Source of the DNA: Sulfobacillus sp.
GTDB taxonomy: Bacteria; Bacillota; Sulfobacillia; Sulfobacillales; Sulfobacillaceae
Reading direction: 5' to 3'
NCBI GenBank assembly: GCA_027343695.1
Contig: DAHWKJ010000103.1
Location: 1-36,329, forward strand
Length of the DNA stretch: 36,329 nucleotides
The notes under the pieces were generated by a model. It had not been told where the DNA came from, made no database searches, and saw only the letters and a program-made list of their open reading frames with translations. This document shows, one piece after another, positions 7,633-16,160 of the stretch. Numbering within the stretch: the first letter of the stretch is position 1; each line of letters starts with the position of its first letter. Both the position numbers and the translations under genes were made by a program.

Positions 7633-8442
7633 TTAATAGGACGCGGGTATCGCGATACGGCCGTCTCTTAAGCGGATGCCATGGGTATAATCGCCAGGGG
7701 CTGCGTAAGCCAAGAAGCCCAGGCGTTCCGCCCATAGATAAAAGTCTTGAATGGTCTTTTGGTTGCCGGGGTCATGGGGCATTTGCGTCAACATTAGGTT
7801 AACCCAGCCTCGTTGACTACGCATTTGACCCAAAAAATCTAGCATGGCTTGCGCCCATGGCTCCCGCATGATGGGGGGAGTCAACTGTCCTTCCCAGGAC
7901 ACCCCATCCAAATAAGGGAGCAGTAAGGGAACCATACCCCAAAGCCCGTTATTGGCTATGAGAATGCGATCCGAGAAAAGACGTCGACAGAGATGGATGA
8001 GGTCCGCGGTGGCTGGCGCCAGCCATCCCGTAATGGGTGCCAGTTCTTCATCTTCAACATCGCCCAAGGTATCTAAAAACAGCCCGTCCCAGCCTTGCCG
8101 GTACAGTTGGGTTAGATGCTGTTCCAAAAATAGCCGCCAGCGCTTCGAGTCAGGTCGGGCCAGCCGATTTCCGAAAGGTTGTTTGACCCACGGTTCTGAG
8201 CCGTGGACCTGGATCAAATCGTTGGACTGGAGGCCCGCTACACTTTCCCGCCAGGGAGGCACCTCCAGGACGCTCAGATAGGCCAGAACTTTGACTCCCG
8301 CCGCCTTCAATTCACGGAGCTGGGATGTTTGCCAACCCATGGGCTCCAAGATGGCCAGATCCAGGTTTTCTAACCCAGGCAGGGGGCCTTTTCCATAATA
8401 GACGCCATATGAACGCGCAAAGAATCGTGGGGTCGTCGTCAT
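7633..8442 (-). CDS. GH114/GH166-like (PelA hydrolase-type) glycosidase domain protein
   Basis: The 269-residue single-domain TIM-barrel protein resembles endo-alpha-1,4-polygalactosaminidases and the N-terminal hydrolase domain of PelA. Features are a YYGKGPLP start near residue 15, LAYLSVLEV (53-61), the acidic strand end DGLFLDTLGD (D124) and VSWEGQL (E184). The last two fit the two catalytic acids described for PelA. No signal peptide or membrane segment is visible, which is odd for a polysaccharide hydrolase. The ATG at 8442 has GAGGAG nine bases upstream and lies 13 bases after the stop of the HD-GYP gene, so the two are co-transcribed. Activity on a Pel-like polymer is inferred from fold and neighbours. 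Confidence 0.7.
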   Translation of the reverse strand: MTTTPRFFARSYGVYYGKGPLPGLENLDLAILEPMGWQTSQLRELKAAGVKVLAYLSVLEVPPWRESVAGLQSNDLIQVHGSEPWVKQPFGNRLARPDSKRWRLFLEQHLTQLYRQGWDGLFLDTLGDVEDEELAPITGWLAPATADLIHLCRRLFSDRILIANNGLWGMVPLLLPYLDGVSWEGQLTPPIMREPWAQAMLDFLGQMRSQRGWVNLMLTQMPHDPGNQKTIQDFYLWAERLGFLAYAAPGDYTHGIRLRDGRIAIPASY

Positions 8443-8455
8443 GTTTTTATGCTCC

Positions 8456-10015
8456 TCACGATGCACTGGGACCGACCGGCGTGGCTCCGGCGTCTCGATA
8501 GAGATCGAGTAGACACGAAACCACCTCTGGGTCCAAGTGATGATTCGCTAATTGATGGATGTCATATAAAGCACGGGATACGGGTAACCCGGCTCGGTAG
8601 CTACGGTTGGAGATTCGCGCCACAAATTGTTCGGCACAACCCAATATCCGTCCCTCCAAAGACAGTGCGTGTTGTGCGAGTCCCGAAGGATATCCCGTCC
8701 CATCCCATCGCTCATGATGCTCACGAATGGCTTGCGAGACGACCGGCGGGACGATATCTTCCGGTAACCCTAACAGTAAGTCGGCTCCGATTGTCGGATG
8801 CTGTTGGATAATTTCTCGGGATTGTTCTGCGAGATTACCCCGTCGGGCAGTCATTTCCAGGGCTACCGTCACCATCCCGAGGTCATGCAGACGTCCCGCG
8901 AGTTCCAGATTTGCCACGCGTTCCTGAGGTAAGCCTAATTTGATCCCGATCCGGGCGCAGAGTTGCGCCACTTGCGAATGATGGTTTTTGTTGTACGGAT
9001 CCGCTTGATCCAACAAGGTGGTCGATGCCAACAGGGTATCCAAATAGCTGCGCGCGGTGCGTGTTGCGGCCTGACGACTTCCTAACGAGGTGTTGAGGCT
9101 TCCAACCAGCCGTTCCAGCGTGGTGCCGAGGGATTCCGATGGCTCTACCGGGGCTGTCGTGACGTAGCAGAGGATGCCTCCTGAATTTTCATCGGGGTTG
9201 AGAGGTAAGGCTAATAAGGATTTAAATCCCGACTGAAGCAGCGCGGGCGGCATGGTATCCGCATTCCACAGAGCATAACGCCAATGGCGGGACTTCTGAT
9301 AGAGATCGATGGGACTGATGATATTTTGGACATGGAGCCCGAGGCCGATCGACCACACGGTCTCTCCATCTCGCCTATCATCCCAAGTTACTAAAAATCC
9401 GTCCGTAGCCGACACCACGTCGGCACCTAATCCACAGAGCAACTGGACGACCCGGGGAATCTGCAGGGAGAAATCGAGACGCGGGTCGACATGGTCTGAC
9501 GGACTCGAAGTGGCCACCCGGTTCGATGGATTAGATGCATGGGTATGACGCACGAGATCCAAGATCGGAGCGATTTGGCGGAGCCATTGATTGATTTGGC
9601 GGTGTTCGGACTCTAAGAGACGGGTGCGTGACGGCAGAGCAATCCGGAGCAGAGCGTAGGGACCGAATCCGCACTGTAGCATGCCATCCTCCGTTGCCGA
9701 GATGGCCCATGGGTCACTCTGCGGAGGAAGTTCTAGCGGGACCGGACGTATGGATGCGCCCATGACGAGTCCGGCATAATTGGGGCCCACTGAAGCGATT
9801 CCGGTGGCGGCTCGGGTCACCCTTAGGATAAGGTGCGGATCTTCCGGATCCGCTGCGTAGGCATAATAGCCATCTCCGGGGATCCATAGGGCTAGTTGAT
9901 TAAGGACGGCCAGCAAGAAATCTTGCAACGTATACGGGAATACCAGCTCAGCCAATACCTGGTTGAGTGCTGCCGCCTGATCAAAAGGACGTAATCTTCG
10001 GTTTAGCAAGCCCAT
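8456..10015 (-). CDS. HD-GYP domain protein with GAF-like N-terminus, putative c-di-GMP phosphodiesterase
   Basis: This 519-residue soluble protein has a C-terminal HD-GYP domain (about 320-510). Its landmarks are HDLG (H377, D378), HHERWDGTGYPSG (433-445) and a segment around AEQFVARISNRSYR. The first acid of the usual ADxxDA stretch is E and the second is V, a departure from the consensus. Residues 1-310 look like two GAF-type sensor units but are too diverged to name firmly. HD-GYP proteins hydrolyse c-di-GMP. Next to PelF/PelG-like genes, a role in turning down exopolysaccharide production is plausible. GAGGCGG is about 12 bases before the ATG. Catalytic competence is uncertain. Confidence 0.8.
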   Translation of the reverse strand: MGLLNRRLRPFDQAAALNQVLAELVFPYTLQDFLLAVLNQLALWIPGDGYYAYAADPEDPHLILRVTRAATGIASVGPNYAGLVMGASIRPVPLELPPQSDPWAISATEDGMLQCGFGPYALLRIALPSRTRLLESEHRQINQWLRQIAPILDLVRHTHASNPSNRVATSSPSDHVDPRLDFSLQIPRVVQLLCGLGADVVSATDGFLVTWDDRRDGETVWSIGLGLHVQNIISPIDLYQKSRHWRYALWNADTMPPALLQSGFKSLLALPLNPDENSGGILCYVTTAPVEPSESLGTTLERLVGSLNTSLGSRQAATRTARSYLDTLLASTTLLDQADPYNKNHHSQVAQLCARIGIKLGLPQERVANLELAGRLHDLGMVTVALEMTARRGNLAEQSREIIQQHPTIGADLLLGLPEDIVPPVVSQAIREHHERWDGTGYPSGLAQHALSLEGRILGCAEQFVARISNRSYRAGLPVSRALYDIHQLANHHLDPEVVSCLLDLYRDAGATPVGPSAS

Positions 10016-10110
10016 AAAAATCTTTACCGCCTCTACACGTTATCCGACGGTTCACAATGACGATGGATTAGGTATCGTGTGGTGTTGCGAAGATCGATCC
10101 ATTTCGGATG

Positions 10111-12027
10111 CTATTGTCGAATCCATAATACCATGAGGTCTCGTGTTTTGACATAAAAACTTGACGTTTTTGGGTGAGTGTGGTGATAGGCCAGGACCCA
10201 GTAATAGGCCCGAGATTCTAGAGCGGCCAGCGACGCACCTTGATACGCGGCGGTTCCGCTCGCAATGGGGCGAGTCATCAGGTGCTGGGAAACAGGTTTT
10301 TGGCTCGGAAACAGGTGTGGTTCCACAAAGATAAAAACATTCGGCGTGTCAATGGAAAGCTTTCCATCATGCGCTAACTGAAATTGGGAATGCTTCGCTT
10401 GGTTCAAGGCATGACTTTCAACAAAGAGGGAGAGTTCTTCATGCCATCCCAATCCCAAAATTTCACTATATTGTTGAACCGGGGAGACGATGGTCCATTG
10501 ATAGGGTTCAAACTGTCGGGAGATGGCCAGCACGGTCCGAGCCGAATGAGGCGGCTCATACCGGGCGAGGACATAGGGCTCTACGGGGGCCAAGAGGCCC
10601 ATGATCGCGCATACGGCAACCAAGACGGATAGACCTCGGGGGTATTGGTTGTCGCGGAGCAACGGTCCGAGTGCCCACTGCACCATGGCGGGGAGTGCTA
10701 TGAGTCCGACGATCCCGCTCGCGAAGAGGGTCCAAGCCGCTTGCGGAATCCACATCATAAGGATTTCTGCGAGCGCTATCACCCCCACTTCCCAGGTTGC
10801 TAGAAGTTTGACAGTTCTTGATCTGCCGACCACTATGGCGACCAAAGCGAGCACCAGGGTGACCAGGATGACGAGGTTCGGAGGGGCAAAGGGATCACGA
10901 TAGAGCGGGACTAGCCGTTGGAACAGCGGGATGTATGTCGTGAGGGGGCCTAACGACCGTCCCATAAGAAGAGATGCGTACCCGAGCGGCAAGAAGCCTA
11001 TCACGAGGCCAACCGCGACCGGAAAGCCTACGCGACGCAGCCCGGGTTGCAGCGTCTTGTCGAACCAGCACCGGTACGACATCACGGTGCAGCCAGCGAT
11101 CACCGGAATGAGGGCCATCACAGGACTAAATAGCGTGGTCACCAAGACACTCACTCCTAAAAATACCGGACGCGATCCCGTCGGGTCCTTGGCGTAGCGT
11201 GTCAGGTGGGTAAGGCTGAAAAGCACCCCAATCAGGGCCCAGTGAAGGGTCAAAGGGCTCGCCCAATTGACAGGGAAACCGAGACGCCCGACCCCGGTGG
11301 CACCTGCTAAAAACACGGTTAATGCTGTAAGCTTCGGGTTCTCGGTGACTTCATGAGCGAGAGCTCCGCTAGCGAGGACAGTGGTTAGAGCAGTCAGGGG
11401 GTAAAGAAACCGTAAGGCATCCAATGGTTGGACGAAAAACATGCTCGACAGGGTAGCGCCTAGGGCTGGGAGACCAATCGGGGTTGCCCCGTTGACAAAA
11501 AAACCGTGATTGGTCGTGATGTCTGCGATTTGTAAGAGATTAACATAGCCCAATGGGGTGCCAGGCGCTGCTTGATGCAACACCGGAAGCGAATTACGGA
11601 CGAGGGTGACCATCACGCCTACCAGGGTCAGCAGGCAGGCTAAGAGGCCATAGCGCTCTAACCATAACTGGGTGGTGGCGCGTAGTGATCCGCGTATACT
11701 AAGCCAAATTTTACGCCACCCGGTTCGCGGATGTCCCATGAGGTGCCATAAGCCCGTGGTGGCGGGATGGGTGCTCCCTCGATCGAGAAGGCGGGGGAGT
11801 AGCACGATGGCTAAGATAGCGACCACAATTAAGGTCGTGAATCGCAGTGAATGCATGAGCGATAACAAAAACGCGACAATGACCCAAAAGCTGGTGGCGG
11901 CGGGAATCCAATAAGCAATCTTCCAACTGCTCCCGGAGAGACCCCGTAAGGTCCACGCCGGTAACAAGACGAGGATTAAGAGAGCGGCAATCAGGACATG
12001 AAATTCTTCGACTAATGACGCAGTCAT
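10111..12027 (-). CDS. Large polytopic membrane protein with C-terminal soluble domain, function unknown
   Basis: The 638-residue protein has about 12 or more hydrophobic segments over residues 1-490, then a soluble domain of about 150 residues. The loop after the fourth or fifth segment holds GYVNLLQIADITTNHGFFVNG-type sequence, which recalls the first external loop of GT-C-fold lipid-linked sugar transferases, but no sure catalytic motif is seen. It follows pelG by 42 bases on the same strand, so it is probably a membrane partner in building or exporting the polymer. I do not recognise the family. Alternatives are an O-acyl or glycosyl transferase, or a PelE-like scaffold, though PelE itself is smaller. 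Confidence 0.6.
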   Translation of the reverse strand: MTASLVEEFHVLIAALLILVLLPAWTLRGLSGSSWKIAYWIPAATSFWVIVAFLLSLMHSLRFTTLIVVAILAIVLLPRLLDRGSTHPATTGLWHLMGHPRTGWRKIWLSIRGSLRATTQLWLERYGLLACLLTLVGVMVTLVRNSLPVLHQAAPGTPLGYVNLLQIADITTNHGFFVNGATPIGLPALGATLSSMFFVQPLDALRFLYPLTALTTVLASGALAHEVTENPKLTALTVFLAGATGVGRLGFPVNWASPLTLHWALIGVLFSLTHLTRYAKDPTGSRPVFLGVSVLVTTLFSPVMALIPVIAGCTVMSYRCWFDKTLQPGLRRVGFPVAVGLVIGFLPLGYASLLMGRSLGPLTTYIPLFQRLVPLYRDPFAPPNLVILVTLVLALVAIVVGRSRTVKLLATWEVGVIALAEILMMWIPQAAWTLFASGIVGLIALPAMVQWALGPLLRDNQYPRGLSVLVAVCAIMGLLAPVEPYVLARYEPPHSARTVLAISRQFEPYQWTIVSPVQQYSEILGLGWHEELSLFVESHALNQAKHSQFQLAHDGKLSIDTPNVFIFVEPHLFPSQKPVSQHLMTRPIASGTAAYQGASLAALESRAYYWVLAYHHTHPKTSSFYVKTRDLMVLWIRQ

Positions 12028-12069
12028 GCGTGAATAACCTACTTTCTGCGACCTGGTGGGCTCAACCGA

Positions 12070-13662
12070 TTAGGTTAATCGGAAGAGCAGGTAGTCGGTG
12101 CGTGGCAATAAGCCTAAGACCAGCCCACTACTATAGACCGCCATGACGATGGCACTCGCAAATAGACCCAACACGGCAAATTGATAGCCATTGAGGATTT
12201 GGGTGGCCGCAATACCTGAGACCACGTCGGTCAGTACGCCATAGCCTAGGACCTTGAGGGCGGGGCGTGGATAGGACAGAGTAAAGAGGAGCAACACATT
12301 AAATAGGGCGACGGAAAACAGCACGTACGACCAGCTAGACCAGGCGAATACGAACGGCTCAACACCGAGTACCGGGACACTCGTATGAAATAAACGCGTC
12401 GGAGCTAAAAAGCTCACGGCAAAATGGGCAAAGATGACCCCGACTACCGAGGAAAGAACGAAGAATCCGAGCGACCACGCATACTTCCAACGCAGCTTTT
12501 GAAACAGCTGTGAAGTATGAATGAGTGCGGTCCGATGTTCAAGGTGTTCTAACTGCCTCATGATACTGGAGATCAGGACTTCTGCGAGACTTAACGGGAG
12601 GAATAGCGCAATGAGGGACCAGTCCATCCCGAGTTCGTACTGACCGCGAAACCAAATATTGTAGGGCAAGAAGGTGGTTTGAGAAGACCACGCAACCAGG
12701 CGGTCGGTATAGATGAAGACGAAGTATAACACCCCATAGAGAAAATACGGGGAGGCGGTGTGAAGAAGCTGGGGCATACGCGTCTTGAATAGACCAGGCA
12801 ATGTTTTAAGGCCCTTAGTGCGGCGCCGAAAGATCACCAGGGAGGTTGATAGGCTCAGAAGCGAGGCCACTAACATGGCTACCGCCTGGGCCCATTGCAC
12901 GGCGATCCCATGATGGTATAAGACGTAAGCTACACCAATGGCGATAGCCGTGATGACAGTCAAAAAATATTCACGTCGCAATATGTATAACCCAGTAAAA
13001 GACAACCATAAGGCGGACAACATGATGGTATAGAGAATCATTAAACCGATGAGATGAAATGGCATGATTGGGAAGATAAAGTCAATGATTAGTAAGGCAC
13101 CGCACGTCCCAAGGGTCATCCAGAGACCCCACCGCAAGAGTTGAAACACAGCGGCTTCGATTTCTCCGGTCTTTTGCATACCCAAAAGAATGTAGTAGAC
13201 ATTGGTCATGGCTTGGCTGAAGCCGCCGGTTGTGAGAAAACTTAAAAACGTGGCGAGAGCGATGGCCGTGGCATTCGATACCGAAAAATATTGATAGGAA
13301 GAAAATGTGATATGTAACGTAATCATGGCCATGACCGATACCACCATGGGAAGCGTAAACGTCAGTCCGTGACCTACATCTCGGATGATGGAAAAAATTA
13401 ATTTCTGGCGGGAAATACGGACTTCAATCGGTAACGGTTTTGAGGTGACATCCCGATGGAGCTCGTCGTAAAGATCTTGCGCCATGGAAAAGACATCCGG
13501 ATAACCAAACGTTTCCTCGATCCGGCGATCGGTCCAGCCTAGCGATTCGATGACGGCGGAGACGTCGAGGGCATCTTGGAGGTCGGGGTTCGCTTCTTGG
13601 ACTTGGGTCTTGACTCGGGACCAGTTGACCTGGTCATTGGATCCCTTTGGCGCGGTTCCCAT
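12070..13662 (-). CDS. pelG: PelG-like polysaccharide exporter (MOP superfamily)
   Basis: The 530-residue protein has about 12 membrane segments beginning near residue 90. It has PelG-like landmarks such as SIIRDVGHGLTFTLP, LATFLSFLTTGGFSQAMTN and an EIEAAVFQLL loop. PelG is the Wzx-like inner-membrane component thought to carry the Pel polymer with PelF. The first 85 residues are soluble and hold GWTDRRIEETFGYPDVFSM, which the usual PelG of about 456 residues lacks. The ATG at 13662 has GGAGGT nine bases upstream; the longer frame runs through that ribosome binding site. It is the first gene of the minus-strand unit, divergent from pelF. Confidence 0.78.
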   Translation of the reverse strand: MGTAPKGSNDQVNWSRVKTQVQEANPDLQDALDVSAVIESLGWTDRRIEETFGYPDVFSMAQDLYDELHRDVTSKPLPIEVRISRQKLIFSIIRDVGHGLTFTLPMVVSVMAMITLHITFSSYQYFSVSNATAIALATFLSFLTTGGFSQAMTNVYYILLGMQKTGEIEAAVFQLLRWGLWMTLGTCGALLIIDFIFPIMPFHLIGLMILYTIMLSALWLSFTGLYILRREYFLTVITAIAIGVAYVLYHHGIAVQWAQAVAMLVASLLSLSTSLVIFRRRTKGLKTLPGLFKTRMPQLLHTASPYFLYGVLYFVFIYTDRLVAWSSQTTFLPYNIWFRGQYELGMDWSLIALFLPLSLAEVLISSIMRQLEHLEHRTALIHTSQLFQKLRWKYAWSLGFFVLSSVVGVIFAHFAVSFLAPTRLFHTSVPVLGVEPFVFAWSSWSYVLFSVALFNVLLLFTLSYPRPALKVLGYGVLTDVVSGIAATQILNGYQFAVLGLFASAIVMAVYSSGLVLGLLPRTDYLLFRLT

Positions 13663-13712
13663 GTCGTCGGGACCTCCTTTTTGGCCCAAACCATAGACAA
13701 GGAGCCAAATTT

Positions 13713-13741
13713 ATAATAATCTGTAGAACACTCCCTGTCCA
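13713..13741 (-). promoter_or_regulatory. Probable promoter of the pelG-led operon
   Basis: On the minus strand TGGACA (complement of 13736-13741) and TATTAT (complement of 13713-13718) are separated by exactly 17 bases. Each hexamer matches the sigma-A consensus at five of six positions. A possible plus-strand promoter for pelF (TAGACA at 13694) overlaps it, so the two directions may compete. Confidence 0.6.
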
Positions 13742-13779
13742 TTTATCGCAAATATTTGTCAAAAGGAGTCGAATACTAG

Positions 13780-15549
13780 ATGGCGAGCAAACCGGTGGTG
13801 CTGCTGACGACGGAAGGGACGTATCCCTTTCATCAAGGCGGCGTGAGTACCTGGTGCGACACCTTAGTCCATCGATTGCCTGACGTGGAGTTTATCATTC
13901 TCGCGATAGCCATGAATCCCTATGTCTCCCTGGCCTTTGAATTGCCTAGTAACGTGCAACGCGTGATTGCGGTCCCTTTGTGGGGCATGCAAGATCCCTC
14001 GGAACATCGAGAAGACGTGGAGTTTTCCGAGATCTATCTACAAAAGCAGCGAACCGGAGGGCAAGAGGTGCGCGAGTATTTCTTGCCGGTCTTCCAAGAC
14101 TTCTTAAATGGGCTCATGGACAACAACACCCCAGGACCATTGGGGCAGTCCTTGGCCGCCTTATATCGATATTTTAGAACCTATGATTATCAATTAACCT
14201 TTAAAATGGATGCCGTATGGATGCAATATAAAGAATGGTTGCTGGCCGCAGCCCGCCAAGGATTGTGGCCCGAACCCTCTATTTTTGAAGCGGTTCAGGG
14301 TTTAGGGTGGATCTATCACTTTCTCACCGTGCTCAATACCCCGATTCCGCGAACCGATGTGGTGCATTCTTCGGCAGCGGCATTTTGTGGCATGTCCGCC
14401 ATTATCTCGAAAATTGAATATGGGACGCCGTACGTGTTAACAGAGCATGGCGTGTATCTGCGTGAGCAGTATCTAGGCATTGGCCGTAGCAATATGACTC
14501 CGTTCGCCAAACGCTTCATGATTAGTTTGGTGAAGGCAGTCACCAAAGAGAATCTATACTATGCCGATGAATTGGCTCCGGTGTGCGCGTTTAACGGACG
14601 CTGGGAGAAAGTGCTCGGAGCGGATGCCGATAAAATTCGGGTAATTTATAACGGGGTAAACTCGACATTGTTTCATCCGGTAGACACTCCTAACCGGCCC
14701 GAGGTCCCGACGATCCCCGATTCGCCCGACCCGATTCGAATTCTATCCGTGGCTCGCGTCGACCCCAATAAGGATTTAGTGACGTTGCTTCGCGCGATGG
14801 CTATTTTAAAAGAACGGGGAGTACAGGCAAGACTTACGGTGCAAGGCTCGATATCGGTTCCGCAGTATCAAGAAACTTTAGATCGACTGCATCAAGATCT
14901 CGGGTTGGGAGATATGGTGGAGTTCCGCGGCCATACCAACGATATCCATGAGGCATACCGAGATGCGGACATCACGGTGCAATCGAGCGTGACGGAGGCC
15001 TTTCCGTATTCGGTATTGGAGTCCATGATGTCTGGGGTACCGATGGTGGCTACCGATGTCGGGGGTACGAGAGAGGCCTTAGGCGCGGCGGGCATCTTGG
15101 TACCGTCGCGCGATCCGGGACAGTTGGCGTTGGGGATCATGCTGTTAGTCCAGGATCGAGCACTGCGGCAACGTCTCGGAGAAGAGGCGCGAGCACGTGC
15201 GCTACAATATTTTGACGTCAAGAAGACATTAGTCTCCTTCTCCCGCTTATATCAACGATGGAGTCGTCGCCAGTTAGGCCCCAACGTAGCGGTGACCAGC
15301 ACGCCTCCCGGTGTCGCAGCTTTGGCCCGTGGGCTTCTCTTCAAGGCTCGCGGTGAATCACGTCTCGCCTTGCGAGAATTACGGCTCGCGTTGACGCGGC
15401 CTCTAAGTCCACCGGCAACGATTGCAGTCTTAATGGAAGTGGCTCACCTGGAGTGGGCACTGGGGGATACCGAGAGCGGACTCGAACATCTGGTCAAGGC
15501 CAAAGTGTTGGAAGGTCTTGCGACCCAAGGACCGCCGCTTGCAGGCTGA
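13780..15549 (+). CDS. pelF: PelF-like GT4 glycosyltransferase with TPR-like C-terminal tail
   Basis: The 589-residue cytosolic transferase starts with the PelF signature LLTTEGTYPFHQGGVSTW (8-25) and has TEHGVYLREQY (221-231). In the C-terminal Rossmann half it has VARVDPNKD and the EX7E motif (E406, E414) in TEAFPYSVLE. PelF uses a UDP-amino sugar to build the Pel polymer. Canonical PelF has about 507 residues. Here roughly 80 extra residues (510-589) form helical repeats resembling two TPR units. AAAAGGAG lies about 11 bases before the ATG. It is divergent from the pelG-like gene, 117 bases away. Confidence 0.85.
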   Translation: MASKPVVLLTTEGTYPFHQGGVSTWCDTLVHRLPDVEFIILAIAMNPYVSLAFELPSNVQRVIAVPLWGMQDPSEHREDVEFSEIYLQKQRTGGQEVREYFLPVFQDFLNGLMDNNTPGPLGQSLAALYRYFRTYDYQLTFKMDAVWMQYKEWLLAAARQGLWPEPSIFEAVQGLGWIYHFLTVLNTPIPRTDVVHSSAAAFCGMSAIISKIEYGTPYVLTEHGVYLREQYLGIGRSNMTPFAKRFMISLVKAVTKENLYYADELAPVCAFNGRWEKVLGADADKIRVIYNGVNSTLFHPVDTPNRPEVPTIPDSPDPIRILSVARVDPNKDLVTLLRAMAILKERGVQARLTVQGSISVPQYQETLDRLHQDLGLGDMVEFRGHTNDIHEAYRDADITVQSSVTEAFPYSVLESMMSGVPMVATDVGGTREALGAAGILVPSRDPGQLALGIMLLVQDRALRQRLGEEARARALQYFDVKKTLVSFSRLYQRWSRRQLGPNVAVTSTPPGVAALARGLLFKARGESRLALRELRLALTRPLSPPATIAVLMEVAHLEWALGDTESGLEHLVKAKVLEGLATQGPPLAG

Positions 15550-15631
15550 AGCCATCGTATTTCTTGTAGTTTCGACAATCTCCGCGTACAGTAAAGGTAT
15601 CAAGCAAGGGAAGCGAAAGGTGGGCTGATTG

Positions 15632-16150
15632 ATGTCCGAACAATATCGGCGACGACTTTGGGGTTATCGACCGGGGTCCGTCATACAAATGGTGTCGGAC
15701 ATCAATCACCAGATTGACGTCCTGAATAGCGAACGCGCCCAGCACTTAGAAGTAGCGACGTCTCGATTGCAGACGCAAGAAGATGAGAAGCTCTTGGCAG
15801 AACGCCGTTTGACTCAGATCCAGGCCGAATACTTTCAATTGACCGGTGAACTGAACCATTTGACGCAGCGTAGTCAAGTTATCGTCGAGGACGCCAAAGC
15901 ACGGATGACGGAAGAAGAATTGGCCCTTAAAGCGGAGATCGTGGCACGGGAGGAGAGGCTCAATCAGATGCGTCAACGCCTCTATCATGTACCGATTGAC
16001 CTCCGCCACCTCATCGAAAAGTTAACCGCTTCCATCGTGAGTCACTCGTCTCGGCCTGAATCGATTCGCATTCAAGACGTCGGGCTTGATCCGTCGCAAG
16101 CTACCCATGATTCTGATTCGAGCCGGGGGATTTCTGGTGCTAGAACGTAG
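15632..16150 (+). CDS. Small coiled-coil protein with DivIVA-like N-terminal motif
   Basis: This 172-residue hydrophilic protein begins with RRLWGYRPGSVIQMV (7-21), which resembles the GYxxxxVD lipid-binding start of DivIVA-type proteins. A long heptad-rich coiled coil (about 22-115) follows, then a short polar tail. There is no membrane segment. The ATG at 15632 follows GAAAGGTGG with suitable spacing; the frame's first codon is a TTG just before it. It lies 82 bases after the pelF-like gene and 10 bases before a second protein with the same kind of start. I infer a structural or positioning role but cannot name the function. Confidence 0.6.
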   Translation: MSEQYRRRLWGYRPGSVIQMVSDINHQIDVLNSERAQHLEVATSRLQTQEDEKLLAERRLTQIQAEYFQLTGELNHLTQRSQVIVEDAKARMTEEELALKAEIVAREERLNQMRQRLYHVPIDLRHLIEKLTASIVSHSSRPESIRIQDVGLDPSQATHDSDSSRGISGART

Positions 16151-16160
16151 AGCCAACATC

